Below, piece after piece: positions 41,422-49,619 of a DNA stretch of 64,000 nt (position 1 is the stretch's first letter; each line of letters begins with the position of its first letter). The position numbers and the translations under genes are program-made. The notes below the pieces were generated by a model. That model had not been told where the DNA came from. It saw nothing but the letters and a program-made list of their open reading frames with translations, and did no database searches. Source of the stretch: Modestobacter sp. VKM Ac-2977 (GTDB taxonomy: Bacteria > Actinomycetota > Actinomycetes > Mycobacteriales > Geodermatophilaceae); the NCBI RefSeq assembly GCF_026968045.1, contig NZ_JAPVBQ010000002.1, positions 236,933 to 300,932 of the forward strand, given 5' to 3'.

Positions 41422-43479
41422 TCAGCTCGGGTCGGCCGCCGGGGGCCAGGTCTTCGCGACCATGGTGAGCACGTCGTAGGTGGCCACCGGCTGTCCGTCG
41501 CCGTCCACCACGACCGCGTCCCAGCGGACCTCGCCGTGGTCGGCGCCGCCCCGCGGGGTGATCTGCTTGGCGGTGAGGGTGACCGTCAGCTCCGCGCCGG
41601 GCTTGACCGGGGTGAGGAACCGCAGGTTGTCGACCCCGTAGTTGGCCAGCACGGGGCCCGGGTCGGGGTCGACGAACAGGCCTGCGGCCCAGGAGACGAT
41701 CAGGTAGCCGTGCGCGACCCGCCCGCCGAACAGCGGGTTGGCCGCGGCGGCCGCCTCGTCCATGTGGGCGTAGAAGGTGTCGCCGGTGAACTCGGCGAAG
41801 TGCTCGATGTCGGCGAGGGTGACCGCGCGTGGCCCGGCGGTCACCGAGTCCCCGATCCGCAGCTCGGCCAGCGACTTGCGGAACGGGTGCACGCCGTCGT
41901 CGGTGCGCGCGGCGCCGGTCACCCAGCGCCCGCCGATCGTGGTCAGCATGTCCGGCGAGCCCTGCACGGCGGTGCGCTGCATGTGGTGCAGCACCCCGCG
42001 TATGCCGCCGAGCTCCTCGCCGCCACCGGCCCGCCCCGGGCCGCCGTGCACCAGCACCGGCAGCGGGGAGCCGTGGCCGGTGTTCTCCCCGGCGTCGTCC
42101 CGGTCCAGCACCAGGATGCGGCCGTGCGCGTGCGCGGCGCCGAGCACGAACTCCCGGGCGACCGCCGGGTCGTGGGTGACGATCGAGCCCACCAGGCTGC
42201 CCTGACCGCGCGCCGCCAGCTCGACCGCGTGCGCCACGCCGTCGTAGGGCAGCACCGTGCTGACCGGCCCGAACGCCTCGACGTCGTGCGGCTCGCGGGC
42301 GGAGAGGTCGTCGCAGCGCAGCAGCATCGGCGGCAGGAAGGCCCCCCGGTCGCGGTCGGCGCCGACCACGGAGAAGTCGTCCGGGTCCCCGGCGACCAGG
42401 TCGGCGACCCCGCGCAGCGCCTTCACCGCGCGGAGCACCTCCTGCCGCTGGTCCAGGCTGGCCAGCGCGCCCATGGTGACGCCCTCGGCGCCCGGCGCAC
42501 CGACGACGACCTCGGCGAGCTTCGCCCGGGTGGCCTCCACGACGTCGTCGGCCAGCTCGCGCGGCACCAGCGCTCGGCGGATGGCGGTGCACTTCTGCCC
42601 CGCCTTGACGGTCATCTCGGTGACCAGCTGGTCGACGAACAGGCCGAACTCGGGGGTGTCCGGGGTGGCGTCGGGGCCGAGAACCGCGCAGTTGAGCGAG
42701 TCGGCCTCGGCGTTGAACCGCACCGAGTTCGCCACCACCGCGGGGTGGCTGCGCAGCTTGCGGGCGGTGGACGCCGAGCCGGTGAAGAAGACCAGGTCCT
42801 GGCCGGCCAGTCCGTCGAGGACGCCGGCGGCGCTGCCGGCCAGCAGCTGCACGCTGCCCTCGGGCAGCAGGCCGCTGTCGACGATCGAGCGGACGACGGC
42901 CTCGGTCAGGTAGGCGGTCTGACTGCCCGGCTTCACCACGGTCGGCACGCCGGCGATGAAGGCGGGGGCGTACTTCTCCAGGAAGCCCCAGACCGGGAAG
43001 TTGAACGCGTTGACCTGCACCGCGACCCCGCGCAGCGGCGTGTACAGGTGCTGGCCGAGGAAGGTGCCGCCCCGGCCCAGCGGCTCGGGTGCCCCGTCGA
43101 GCACCACGGTGTCGTCGGGCAGCTCCCGGCGTGCCTTGCTGGCGTAGGACAGCAGCGTGCCGAAGCCGCCGTCGACGTCCACCGCGGTGTCCCGGTCGGT
43201 GCACCCGGTGCGCCGGGAGAGCGCGTAGAACGCGTCCTTCTCCGCCATCAACCGCAGGCCCAGCTGCTTGAGCAGCGCGGCGCGCTGGTGGAAGGTCAGC
43301 TCGCGCAGCGCCGGACCGCCGACCGAGCGGGCGTGGTCGAGCATCGCCGGCACGTCCAGCCCGGTGCTGGACACCCGGACGACTGTCTCGCCGGTGACGG
43401 CGTCGGCGATCGGCGTCCCCTCGTCGGAGGCGGTGTACCAGCGGCCGGCGACGTAGCTCGGCAGCAGCGGTGCGGTCAT
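41422..43479 (-). CDS. paaZ: Bifunctional oxepin-CoA hydrolase / semialdehyde dehydrogenase PaaZ
   Basis: The ATG at 43477-43479 gives 685 residues, as expected. The N-terminal aldehyde dehydrogenase (about 1-520) has the catalytic cysteine in KAGQKCTAIRR (about residue 296). The C-terminal MaoC-like hydratase (about 535-680) has the motif AEFTGDTFYAHMDEAAA. In the phenylacetate pathway PaaZ opens the oxepin ring of ring-epoxidised phenylacetyl-CoA and oxidises the resulting aldehyde. It is the last gene of the minus-strand arm and overlaps the TetR gene by four bases. Confidence 0.96.
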   Translation of the reverse strand: MTAPLLPSYVAGRWYTASDEGTPIADAVTGETVVRVSSTGLDVPAMLDHARSVGGPALRELTFHQRAALLKQLGLRLMAEKDAFYALSRRTGCTDRDTAVDVDGGFGTLLSYASKARRELPDDTVVLDGAPEPLGRGGTFLGQHLYTPLRGVAVQVNAFNFPVWGFLEKYAPAFIAGVPTVVKPGSQTAYLTEAVVRSIVDSGLLPEGSVQLLAGSAAGVLDGLAGQDLVFFTGSASTARKLRSHPAVVANSVRFNAEADSLNCAVLGPDATPDTPEFGLFVDQLVTEMTVKAGQKCTAIRRALVPRELADDVVEATRAKLAEVVVGAPGAEGVTMGALASLDQRQEVLRAVKALRGVADLVAGDPDDFSVVGADRDRGAFLPPMLLRCDDLSAREPHDVEAFGPVSTVLPYDGVAHAVELAARGQGSLVGSIVTHDPAVAREFVLGAAHAHGRILVLDRDDAGENTGHGSPLPVLVHGGPGRAGGGEELGGIRGVLHHMQRTAVQGSPDMLTTIGGRWVTGAARTDDGVHPFRKSLAELRIGDSVTAGPRAVTLADIEHFAEFTGDTFYAHMDEAAAAANPLFGGRVAHGYLIVSWAAGLFVDPDPGPVLANYGVDNLRFLTPVKPGAELTVTLTAKQITPRGGADHGEVRWDAVVVDGDGQPVATYDVLTMVAKTWPPAADPS

Positions 43480-44102
43480 CGGAGCGCCTCCGGAGGGACG
43501 GGTGCGGCTGCGGTGCGCAGGCCGCTGAAGGTGGTCGTGACCAGCGCGTCGGCCAGCGCCTCGGCGTCCAGGCCACGACCGGGGCGGTACCACTCGGTGA
43601 GGGAGTTGACGGTGCCGAACAGCAGCCGGCTGGTCACCGCGGGGTCGACGTCGGGCCGCACGTCGCCCTCCGCCTCGGCCGCGCGGACAAGGTCGGTGAC
43701 GATCCGGTCGAACTCGCGGCGCCGGTCCAGCGCCTCGGACTCGACGGCGGAGTTGCCGCGCACCCGCAGCAGCAGGGTGACGAACGGCAGCTGGGTGGTC
43801 AGCACCCGCACCGACCCGCGGACGACGTGCTCCAGCCGGTCGATGGCCGGGCCGTCGAGCGCCCCCGGCTCGTCCAGGACGGCGAACAGCGCGTTCAGCG
43901 CGCGGTCCAGCGCCAGCCGCAGCAGCTCCACCTTGCTCGGCACGTGGTGGTAGATCGCCGACTTGGTGACGCCGAGCCGGGCCGCCAGCTCGTCCATGCT
44001 CGTCGCCTCGTACCCACGCTCGATGAACACAGCCACCGCGGTGTCCAGCAGCGAGTCCAGCGAATGGCCGGGCCTCCCCCGCCGCGCCGGGATCACGGTC
44101 AT
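43476..44102 (-). CDS. paaR: TetR family regulator of phenylacetate genes (PaaR-like)
   Basis: The 208-residue protein has a TetR DNA-binding domain at about 15-62 (DTAVAVFIERGYEATSMDEL; RLGVTKSAIYHHVPSKVELL) and a helical effector domain. It lies between paaK and paaZ and shares overlapping stop/start codons with both, the usual place for the actinobacterial PaaR repressor. In that system phenylacetyl-CoA releases the repressor. Two matching inverted repeats in the paaK-paaA promoter are its probable sites. Confidence 0.88.
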   Translation of the reverse strand: MTVIPARRGRPGHSLDSLLDTAVAVFIERGYEATSMDELAARLGVTKSAIYHHVPSKVELLRLALDRALNALFAVLDEPGALDGPAIDRLEHVVRGSVRVLTTQLPFVTLLLRVRGNSAVESEALDRRREFDRIVTDLVRAAEAEGDVRPDVDPAVTSRLLFGTVNSLTEWYRPGRGLDAEALADALVTTTFSGLRTAAAPVPPEALR

Positions 44103-45454
44103 CAGCGCTCCCGGCGGTCGGTCAGCCGCTGCAGCTTGCCCACCGAGCGGGCCAGCGTCTCCGGGTCGACGACGGACACCTCGACGGTGATCCCGATGGT
44201 GTCCTTGACGGCCGTGCCGACCTCCTGGGCCGCAGCGTCGCGCCGGTCGGCCGGGCAGTCCGGGCGGGCCTCCACGTGCACGGCCAGGTGGTCCATCCGG
44301 CCGCGGGTGGTCAGCTCGAGGGAGAAGTGCGGGGACAGCCCCGGGGTGCGGAGCACGACCTCCTCGATCTGCGTCGGGAAGACGTTGACCCCGCGCAGGA
44401 TGATCATGTCGTCGGTCCGGCCGGTCACCTTCTCCATCCGGCGCATGCCCGGCCGGGCGGTGCCCGGCAGCAGCCGGGTCAGGTCACGGGTGCGGTAGCG
44501 GATGACCGGCATCGCCTGCTTGGTCAGCGAGGTGAACACCAGCTCGCCCTGCTCCCCCTCCGGCAGCACCTCGCCGGTGTCCGGGTCGATGACCTCCGGG
44601 TAGAAGTGGTCCTCCCAGATGTGCAGGCCGTCCTTGGTCTCCACGCACTCCTGTGCGATGCCGGGGCCCATCACCTCCGACAGCCCGTAGATGTCGATCG
44701 CCTCGATGTCCAGGCGCTCCTCCATCTCCCGGCGCATCTCCTCGGTCCACGGCTCGGCGCCGAAGATGCCGATCTCCAGCGAGCAGGCACGCGGGTCCAG
44801 GCCCTGCTTCTCGAACTCGTCGATGATCGTGAGCAGGTAGGACGGCGTCACCATGATCACCCGCGGCTGGAAGTCCTGGATCAACTGCACCTGGCGCGGG
44901 GTCATGCCACCGGAGACCGGGATGACCGTGCAGCCCAGCTTCTCCGCGCCGTAGTGCGCCCCGAGCCCGCCGGTGAACAGCCCGTACCCGTAGGCGTTGT
45001 GCAGCTTGTCCCCGGCGCGGCCGCCGGCCGCCCGGATGGAGCGGGCCATGACGGTGGCCCAGATGTCGATGTCGTCCTCGGTGTAGCCGACGACGGTCGG
45101 CCGTCCGGTGGTGCCCGAGGAGGCGTGCACCCGGCGGACCTCTTCCTGCGGGACGGCGAACATCCCGAACGGGTAGTTCTCCCGCAGGTCGGCCTTGCCG
45201 GTGGTCGGGAAGCGCGCCAGGTCGGCGAGTTCGCGGCAGTCGTCGGGGTGCACCCCGGCGGCGTCGAACGCCGTCCGGTAGTGCGGGACGTTCGCGTAGA
45301 CGTGCCGCAGGGTCCACTGCAACCGTTCCAGCTGCAGGGCGCGCAGCTCGTCGACGCCCATCCGCTCGGCCGGGTCGAGCAGCGCCGGGTCCGGCGCCGA
45401 GCCCAGCCGGCGGGAGCTCTCGTCGGTGCCCGTGGTCCCGGTCGCTGTGGTCAT
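44102..45454 (-). CDS. paaK: Phenylacetate-CoA ligase
   Basis: The ATG at 45452-45454 gives 450 residues. The AMP-forming motif is HASSGTTGRPTVVGYT (about 108-123). The family-specific YGLSEVMGPG (about 252-261) and a C-terminal KLQRLTDRR with the catalytic lysine are present. PaaK makes phenylacetyl-CoA from phenylacetate, ATP and CoA, the first step of the pathway. It is transcribed away from paaABCDE and is the first gene of its arm. Confidence 0.97.
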   Translation of the reverse strand: MTTATGTTGTDESSRRLGSAPDPALLDPAERMGVDELRALQLERLQWTLRHVYANVPHYRTAFDAAGVHPDDCRELADLARFPTTGKADLRENYPFGMFAVPQEEVRRVHASSGTTGRPTVVGYTEDDIDIWATVMARSIRAAGGRAGDKLHNAYGYGLFTGGLGAHYGAEKLGCTVIPVSGGMTPRQVQLIQDFQPRVIMVTPSYLLTIIDEFEKQGLDPRACSLEIGIFGAEPWTEEMRREMEERLDIEAIDIYGLSEVMGPGIAQECVETKDGLHIWEDHFYPEVIDPDTGEVLPEGEQGELVFTSLTKQAMPVIRYRTRDLTRLLPGTARPGMRRMEKVTGRTDDMIILRGVNVFPTQIEEVVLRTPGLSPHFSLELTTRGRMDHLAVHVEARPDCPADRRDAAAQEVGTAVKDTIGITVEVSVVDPETLARSVGKLQRLTDRRER

Positions 45455-45522
45455 GGGCTGTGTCCTCCGCGGTCGCCGAGCGTCGTTGCCGGCCGTCCGG
45501 CCGGGCGCACGCAGCGCCCAAA

Positions 45523-45542
45523 TACCGTCCAGGTGGTCAGTA
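45523..45542. promoter_or_regulatory. Operator 1 for PaaR, paaK side
   Basis: TACCGTCCAGGTGGTCAGTA is an inverted repeat of the form TAC-CG-CC-N4-GG-TC-GTA, 69 bases before the paaK start. It shares its form with operator 2, about 109 bases away on the paaA side. Confidence 0.7.
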
Positions 45543-45631
45543 ACCAACTCCTCACCGGGACGGCTGTCAACCCGCGCCGCGCCGTCCGGCGGGGACGGCT
45601 TGTGCCTCGCCGCGCCAGGGTGGACACTGAA

Positions 45632-45651
45632 TACCGACCGCATGGTCAGTA
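45632..45651. promoter_or_regulatory. Operator 2 for PaaR, paaA side
   Basis: TACCGACCGCATGGTCAGTA is an inverted repeat that matches operator 1 at 17 of 20 positions. It lies 25 bases before the paaA start, where bound repressor would block RNA polymerase. Confidence 0.7.
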
Positions 45652-45676
45652 AATGATCGCCCAACGAGGGGACGTC

Positions 45677-46642
45677 ATGTCTGCGCCGACGCTGGACCGC
45701 CCGACTCCGGACGAGACCGTGCTGCAGCAGCAGTTCGACGCCACGATCGCGGCCGACCACCGCATCGAGCCGCGCGACTGGATGCCCGAGGGCTACCGCA
45801 AGGGACTGATCCGGCAGATCGCCCAGCACGCCCACTCGGAGATCATCGGCATGCAGCCCGAGGGCGACTGGCTGCTCGCCGCCCCCAGCCTGCGGCGCAA
45901 GGCGATCCTGCTGGCCAAGGTGCAGGACGAGGCCGGCCACGGGCTGTACCTCTACTCCGCCGCCGAGACCCTCGGCGCCGACCGGGCCGACCTCACCGAC
46001 AAGCTCATCGAGCGCAAGCAGAAGTACAGCTCGATCTTCAACTACCCCACGCTCACCTACGCCGACGTCGGCGTCATCGGCTGGCTGGTCGACGGCGCGG
46101 CGATCTGCAACCAGGTGCCGCTGTGCCGCAGCTCCTACGGGCCCTACGCCCGGGCGATGATCCGGGTCTGCAAGGAGGAGTCCTTCCACCAGCGGCAGGG
46201 CTACGAGCTGCTGATGACGATGATGCGCGGCACCGACGCCCAGCGGGCGATGGTGCAGGACGCCGTCGACCGCTGGTGGTGGCCCTCGCTGATGATGTTC
46301 GGCCCGCCGGACGACGACAGCCCCAACTCGGCGCAGTCGATGGCCTGGGGCGTCAAGCGGCACAGCAACGACGAGCTGCGCCAGCGCTTCGTCGACATGA
46401 CCGTGCCGCAGGCCGAGGTGCTCGGCGTGACCCTGCCCGACCCCGAGCTCGCGCTGGACCCCGGGACCGGCCGCTACCGCTTCGGCGCCATCGACTGGTC
46501 TGAGTTCAAGCAGGTGCTGGCCGGCAACGGCCCGTGCAACGACGAGCGGATCGCCCGCCGCCGGGCCGCCCGCGACGACAACGCATGGGTCACCGAGGCG
46601 GCGACCGCCTACGCCGACAAGCACGCGGCCGTGAGCGCCTGA
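45677..46642 (+). CDS. paaA: Ring 1,2-phenylacetyl-CoA epoxidase subunit PaaA
   Basis: I chose the ATG at 45677 after GAGGGGA, giving 321 residues, over one eight codons upstream. PaaA is the catalytic di-iron subunit of the multicomponent monooxygenase that epoxidises phenylacetyl-CoA. Iron ligands are carried by [15 protein letters not shown] (about 83-97) and [16 protein letters not shown] (about 163-178). The gene opens the paaABCDE operon, in which all junctions overlap or nearly overlap. Confidence 0.97.
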   Translation: MSAPTLDRPTPDETVLQQQFDATIAADHRIEPRDWMPEGYRKGLIRQIAQHAHSEIIGMQPEGDWLLAAPSLRRKAILLAKVQDEAGHGLYLYSAAETLGADRADLTDKLIERKQKYSSIFNYPTLTYADVGVIGWLVDGAAICNQVPLCRSSYGPYARAMIRVCKEESFHQRQGYELLMTMMRGTDAQRAMVQDAVDRWWWPSLMMFGPPDDDSPNSAQSMAWGVKRHSNDELRQRFVDMTVPQAEVLGVTLPDPELALDPGTGRYRFGAIDWSEFKQVLAGNGPCNDERIARRRAARDDNAWVTEAATAYADKHAAVSA

Positions 46643-47034
46643 TGAGCGACGCAGCTGCCGGCGGGCCGATGGGCGACGTCACCGCCGAGGGTGGGCACGG
46701 CGCCGTCCCCACCGGGCCGGGCGTGCCGGTGGCCGACCAGCCCGCAGTCAGCAAGCGCGACTGGCCGCTGTACGAGGTGTTCGTCCGCGGCAAGCGCGGG
46801 CTGAACCACGTGCACGTCGGCTCGCTGCACGCCCCCGACGACGAGATGGCCGTGCACGCCGCCCGCGACCTCTACACCCGGCGCAACGAGGGCGTGAGCA
46901 TCTGGGTCGTGCAGGCCAACGACATCACCGCCTCCAGCCCGGACGAGAAGGACCCGCTGTTCGCCCCCAGCGGCGACAAGGTCTACCGGCACCCGACGTT
47001 CTACGAGATCCCGGAGAACGTCCCCCACATGTGA
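46642..47034 (+). CDS. paaB: Phenylacetyl-CoA epoxidase subunit PaaB
   Basis: The ATG at 46642 shares one base with the paaA stop. PaaB is a small structural subunit of the epoxidase. The conserved part starts at about residue 38 (WPLYEVFVRGKRGLNHVHVG) and includes ARDLYTRRNEGVSIWVV and PTFYEIPENVPHM. The first 37 residues (glycine- and proline-rich) are an extension not seen in the roughly 95-residue enterobacterial form. A later start is not obvious, so the extension is probably real. Confidence 0.95.
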   Translation: MSDAAAGGPMGDVTAEGGHGAVPTGPGVPVADQPAVSKRDWPLYEVFVRGKRGLNHVHVGSLHAPDDEMAVHAARDLYTRRNEGVSIWVVQANDITASSPDEKDPLFAPSGDKVYRHPTFYEIPENVPHM

Positions 47035-47048
47035 GCGGAGCGAACTCC

Positions 47049-47957
47049 ATGCACGAAGAGACCGTGTACGAGGCGTTGGACCATGCGCACGGGGGCGAGG
47101 GGCAGTGGGCGTTCGGCACCGGCTTCGACGAGCCGCTGGCCGGGGTCGACACCACCGTGCCCGAGGGCATCGACCCGGCTGACCTGGGCGCGTACTGCCT
47201 GATGCTCGGCGACGACGCACTGGTGCTGTGCCAGCGGCTCACCCAGTGGGTGACCAACGCCCCCGAGCTCGAAGAAGAGGTCGCGCTGGCCAACTGCGGG
47301 CTGGACCTGCTCGGCCAGGCCCGGCTGCTGCTGGCCCGGGCGGGGTCGGTCGGCGTGCTCGGCCGCAGCCGCGAGCGGGCGACGGCGAGCATCCCCGACG
47401 AGGACGCACTCGCCTACTTCCGCGACCCCGACGAGTTCCGCCACTCCGGGCTGGTCGAGGCCCCCAACGGCGACTTCGGGCAGACCGTCGTCCGGCTGCT
47501 GGCCGCCTCCGCCTGGCGGTTGGCACTGTTCGCCCGGCTGCGCGAGTCCCGCGACCCGGTGCTCGCCGCGATCGCCGCCAAGGGCGTGCCCGAGCTGACC
47601 TACCACCGCGACCACGCCGCCCGCTGGGTGCTCCGGCTCGGCGACGGGACGCCGGAGTCGCACCGCCGCACCCAGGCCGGGGTCGACGCCGTCTGGCCGC
47701 TGCTCGCCGACCTGTTCACCGCCACCGACGTCGAGACCCGGCTGACCGCCGCCGGGGTGGCCGTCGACCCGGCGGAGCTCGCCGACGAGGTGCGCGACGT
47801 GCTGACCCTGGTGCTCGAGCGGGCGACCCTCACCGCGCCCGAATGGCCCACCCCGCAGCCCAGCCGCGGCCGCGCCGGTGAGCACAGCGCGGACTTCACC
47901 GCGCTGCTCACCGAGCTGCAGTCCACCGCCCGCGAACACCCGGCCGCGACCTGGTGA
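47049..47957 (+). CDS. paaC: Phenylacetyl-CoA epoxidase subunit PaaC
   Basis: The ATG at 47049 (MHEETVYEALD) follows GGAG and gives 302 residues; a GTG at 47031 overlapping the paaB stop is possible and adds six. PaaC is the structural partner of PaaA with a degenerate di-iron fold. Typical parts are YCLMLGDDALVLCQRL (about 52-67), ALANCGLDLLGQARLLL (about 80-96) and ELTYHRDHAARWVLRLG (about 181-197). It overlaps paaD by four bases. Confidence 0.95.
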   Translation: MHEETVYEALDHAHGGEGQWAFGTGFDEPLAGVDTTVPEGIDPADLGAYCLMLGDDALVLCQRLTQWVTNAPELEEEVALANCGLDLLGQARLLLARAGSVGVLGRSRERATASIPDEDALAYFRDPDEFRHSGLVEAPNGDFGQTVVRLLAASAWRLALFARLRESRDPVLAAIAAKGVPELTYHRDHAARWVLRLGDGTPESHRRTQAGVDAVWPLLADLFTATDVETRLTAAGVAVDPAELADEVRDVLTLVLERATLTAPEWPTPQPSRGRAGEHSADFTALLTELQSTAREHPAATW

Positions 47958-48493
47958 CCGCGATGACGTCGACCCCGAGGGGCCAAAGTCGCGATTTTGG
48001 CCCCTCCGACGCGCGGGCGGTGGCGGAGACGGTCACCGACCCCGAGCTGCCGATGCTGACCCTGGCCGACCTCGGCGTACTGCGCGACGTCCGGGACGAG
48101 GCCGGCACGGTGGTCGTGGAGATCACCCCCACCTACTCCGGCTGCCCGGCGATGGGCGTCATGCGCGCCGACCTGGTGCACGCGCTGCACCGGGCCGGGT
48201 TCGCCGACGTCGACGTCCGGACGGTCCTCTCCCCCGCCTGGAGCACCGACTGGATCAGCCCGGCCGGCCGCCGCAAGCTGGCCGCCGGCGGCATCGCACC
48301 CCCTGGCGACGCGCCGGTACGCCACACGGGCCCGGTGCCGCTGCAGCTCGGCCCGTCCCGCCGGACGGCGAGCTGCCCGCAGTGCGGGTCGGCCGACACC
48401 GAGGAGATCAGCGAGTTCAGCGGGACCGCGTGCAAGGCGATGCGCCGCTGCCGGGTCTGCCTGGAGCCCTTCGAGCACCTCAAGGAGATCTGA
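47954..48493 (+). CDS. paaD: Phenylacetate epoxidase assembly protein PaaD (DUF59/MIP18 type)
   Basis: The GTG at 47954 or the ATG at 47963 starts this protein of up to 179 residues. The MIP18-type domain is seen from AVAETVTDPELPMLTLADLG (about 22-41) to the loop TYSGCPAMGVM, and a C-terminal zinc ribbon has CPQC and CRVC (about 142-170). PaaD helps mature iron centres of the epoxidase. Residues 7-17 are encoded by a large palindrome (47977-48006) that is out of place within a gene. Confidence 0.94.
   Translation: MTAMTSTPRGQSRDFGPSDARAVAETVTDPELPMLTLADLGVLRDVRDEAGTVVVEITPTYSGCPAMGVMRADLVHALHRAGFADVDVRTVLSPAWSTDWISPAGRRKLAAGGIAPPGDAPVRHTGPVPLQLGPSRRTASCPQCGSADTEEISEFSGTACKAMRRCRVCLEPFEHLKEI
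47977..48006. repeat. Palindrome inside the start of paaD
   Basis: GAGGGGCCAAA (47977-47987) and its exact complement (47996-48006) enclose eight bases with TCGCGA. The two 11-base arms are strong enough to form a hairpin near the ribosome binding region. It changes the PaaD N-terminus and looks like an inserted REP-like element. Confidence 0.75.
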
Positions 48494-49569
48494 TGACGGC
48501 CCCCGCCCGCCGGCGTCCGCAGTTCCACCCGCTGAAGGTCGCCCAGGTCGAGCGGCTCACCGACGACGCCGTGGCGGTGACCTTCGACGTCCCACCGGAG
48601 CTGGCCGAGGACTACTCGTTCCGCCCCGGCCAGGCGCTGACCCTGCGCCGGGTGGACGGGGACCGCGACGAGCGACGCTCGTACTCCATCTGCGCCCCGG
48701 TCGGCGCCGCACCCCGGGTCGGGGTCCGCGAGGTGCCCGGCGGCTTCTTCTCCGCCTACCTGGTCAACGAGGTGCGGCCGGGCGACGAGATCGAGGTGCT
48801 CCCCCCGTCGGGCACCTTCACCGCCGACCTGTCCGTCCCCGGCGACCACGTGTTCGTCGTCGCCGGGTCCGGGGTCACGCCGGTGCTCTCGCTGGCCGCC
48901 ACCGTGCTGCGGGACGGCGAGTCGACGGTCACCGTCTTCTACGGCAACCGCCGCACCAACACGGTGATGTTCGCCGACGAGCTCGCCGACCTGAAGGACC
49001 GCTACGGCACCCGGCTGCAGCTGGTGCACGTGCTCTCCCGCGAGCCGCGGGACGCCGAGCTGACCAGTGGCCGGCTGGACGGCGACCGGCTGCGCACCCT
49101 GGTCGACGCCTTCACCGACGCGCCGCTGGTCGACCACTGGTGGCTGTGCGGCCCGCACGGGATGGTCACCGACGCCCGCGAGCTGCTCACCGAGCTGGGC
49201 GTGCCGACCGAGCGGGTGCACCAGGAGCTGTTCTACGTCGACGACCTGCCGCCGGAGCCGGTCCGCGGCGACGACCAGACCGTCGAGGGCCCCAGCAGCT
49301 CGGTGACGATCGTGCTGGACGGCCGCACCACCACCCTGACGCTGCCGCGCGGCGTGCCGGTGCTCGACTCCGCGCAGCAGGTGCGCGGCGACCTGCCGTT
49401 CGCCTGCAAGGGCGGGGTGTGCGGCACCTGCCGGGCCCGGGTGACCGACGGCGAGGTGGAGATGCGCCGCAACTACGCGCTGGACCCGGGCGAGGTGGAC
49501 GCCGGGTACGTGCTGACCTGCCAGTCGCTGCCGCTGACCGACGAGGTCACCGTCGACTACGACGCCTGA
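48493..49569 (+). CDS. paaE: Phenylacetyl-CoA epoxidase reductase PaaE
   Basis: The ATG at 48493 shares one base with the paaD stop. The 358-residue flavoprotein passes electrons from NADPH to PaaA. It has the FAD motif RRSYSICAP (about 57-65), an NADP-binding segment (VFVVAGSGVTPVLSLAATV, about 117-135) and a C-terminal plant-type 2Fe-2S site with cysteines in FACKGGVCGTCRA and LTCQSLP. The operon ends just after it at a strong hairpin. Confidence 0.97.
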   Translation: MTAPARRRPQFHPLKVAQVERLTDDAVAVTFDVPPELAEDYSFRPGQALTLRRVDGDRDERRSYSICAPVGAAPRVGVREVPGGFFSAYLVNEVRPGDEIEVLPPSGTFTADLSVPGDHVFVVAGSGVTPVLSLAATVLRDGESTVTVFYGNRRTNTVMFADELADLKDRYGTRLQLVHVLSREPRDAELTSGRLDGDRLRTLVDAFTDAPLVDHWWLCGPHGMVTDARELLTELGVPTERVHQELFYVDDLPPEPVRGDDQTVEGPSSSVTIVLDGRTTTLTLPRGVPVLDSAQQVRGDLPFACKGGVCGTCRARVTDGEVEMRRNYALDPGEVDAGYVLTCQSLPLTDEVTVDYDA

Positions 49570-49570
49570 C

Positions 49571-49612
49571 GTCGCCGGCTGCGAGTGGGGAGCCCCACCC
49601 GCAGCCGGCGAC
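49571..49612. terminator. Large bidirectional terminator hairpin
   Basis: GTCGCCGGCTGCG at 49571-49583 pairs with CGCAGCCGGCGAC at 49600-49612; inside it GTGGGG pairs with CCCCAC. The stem of almost 20 bp lies between the stop of paaE and the stop of the convergent aldose epimerase gene. Confidence 0.9.
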
Positions 49613-49619
49613 CCGGCCG

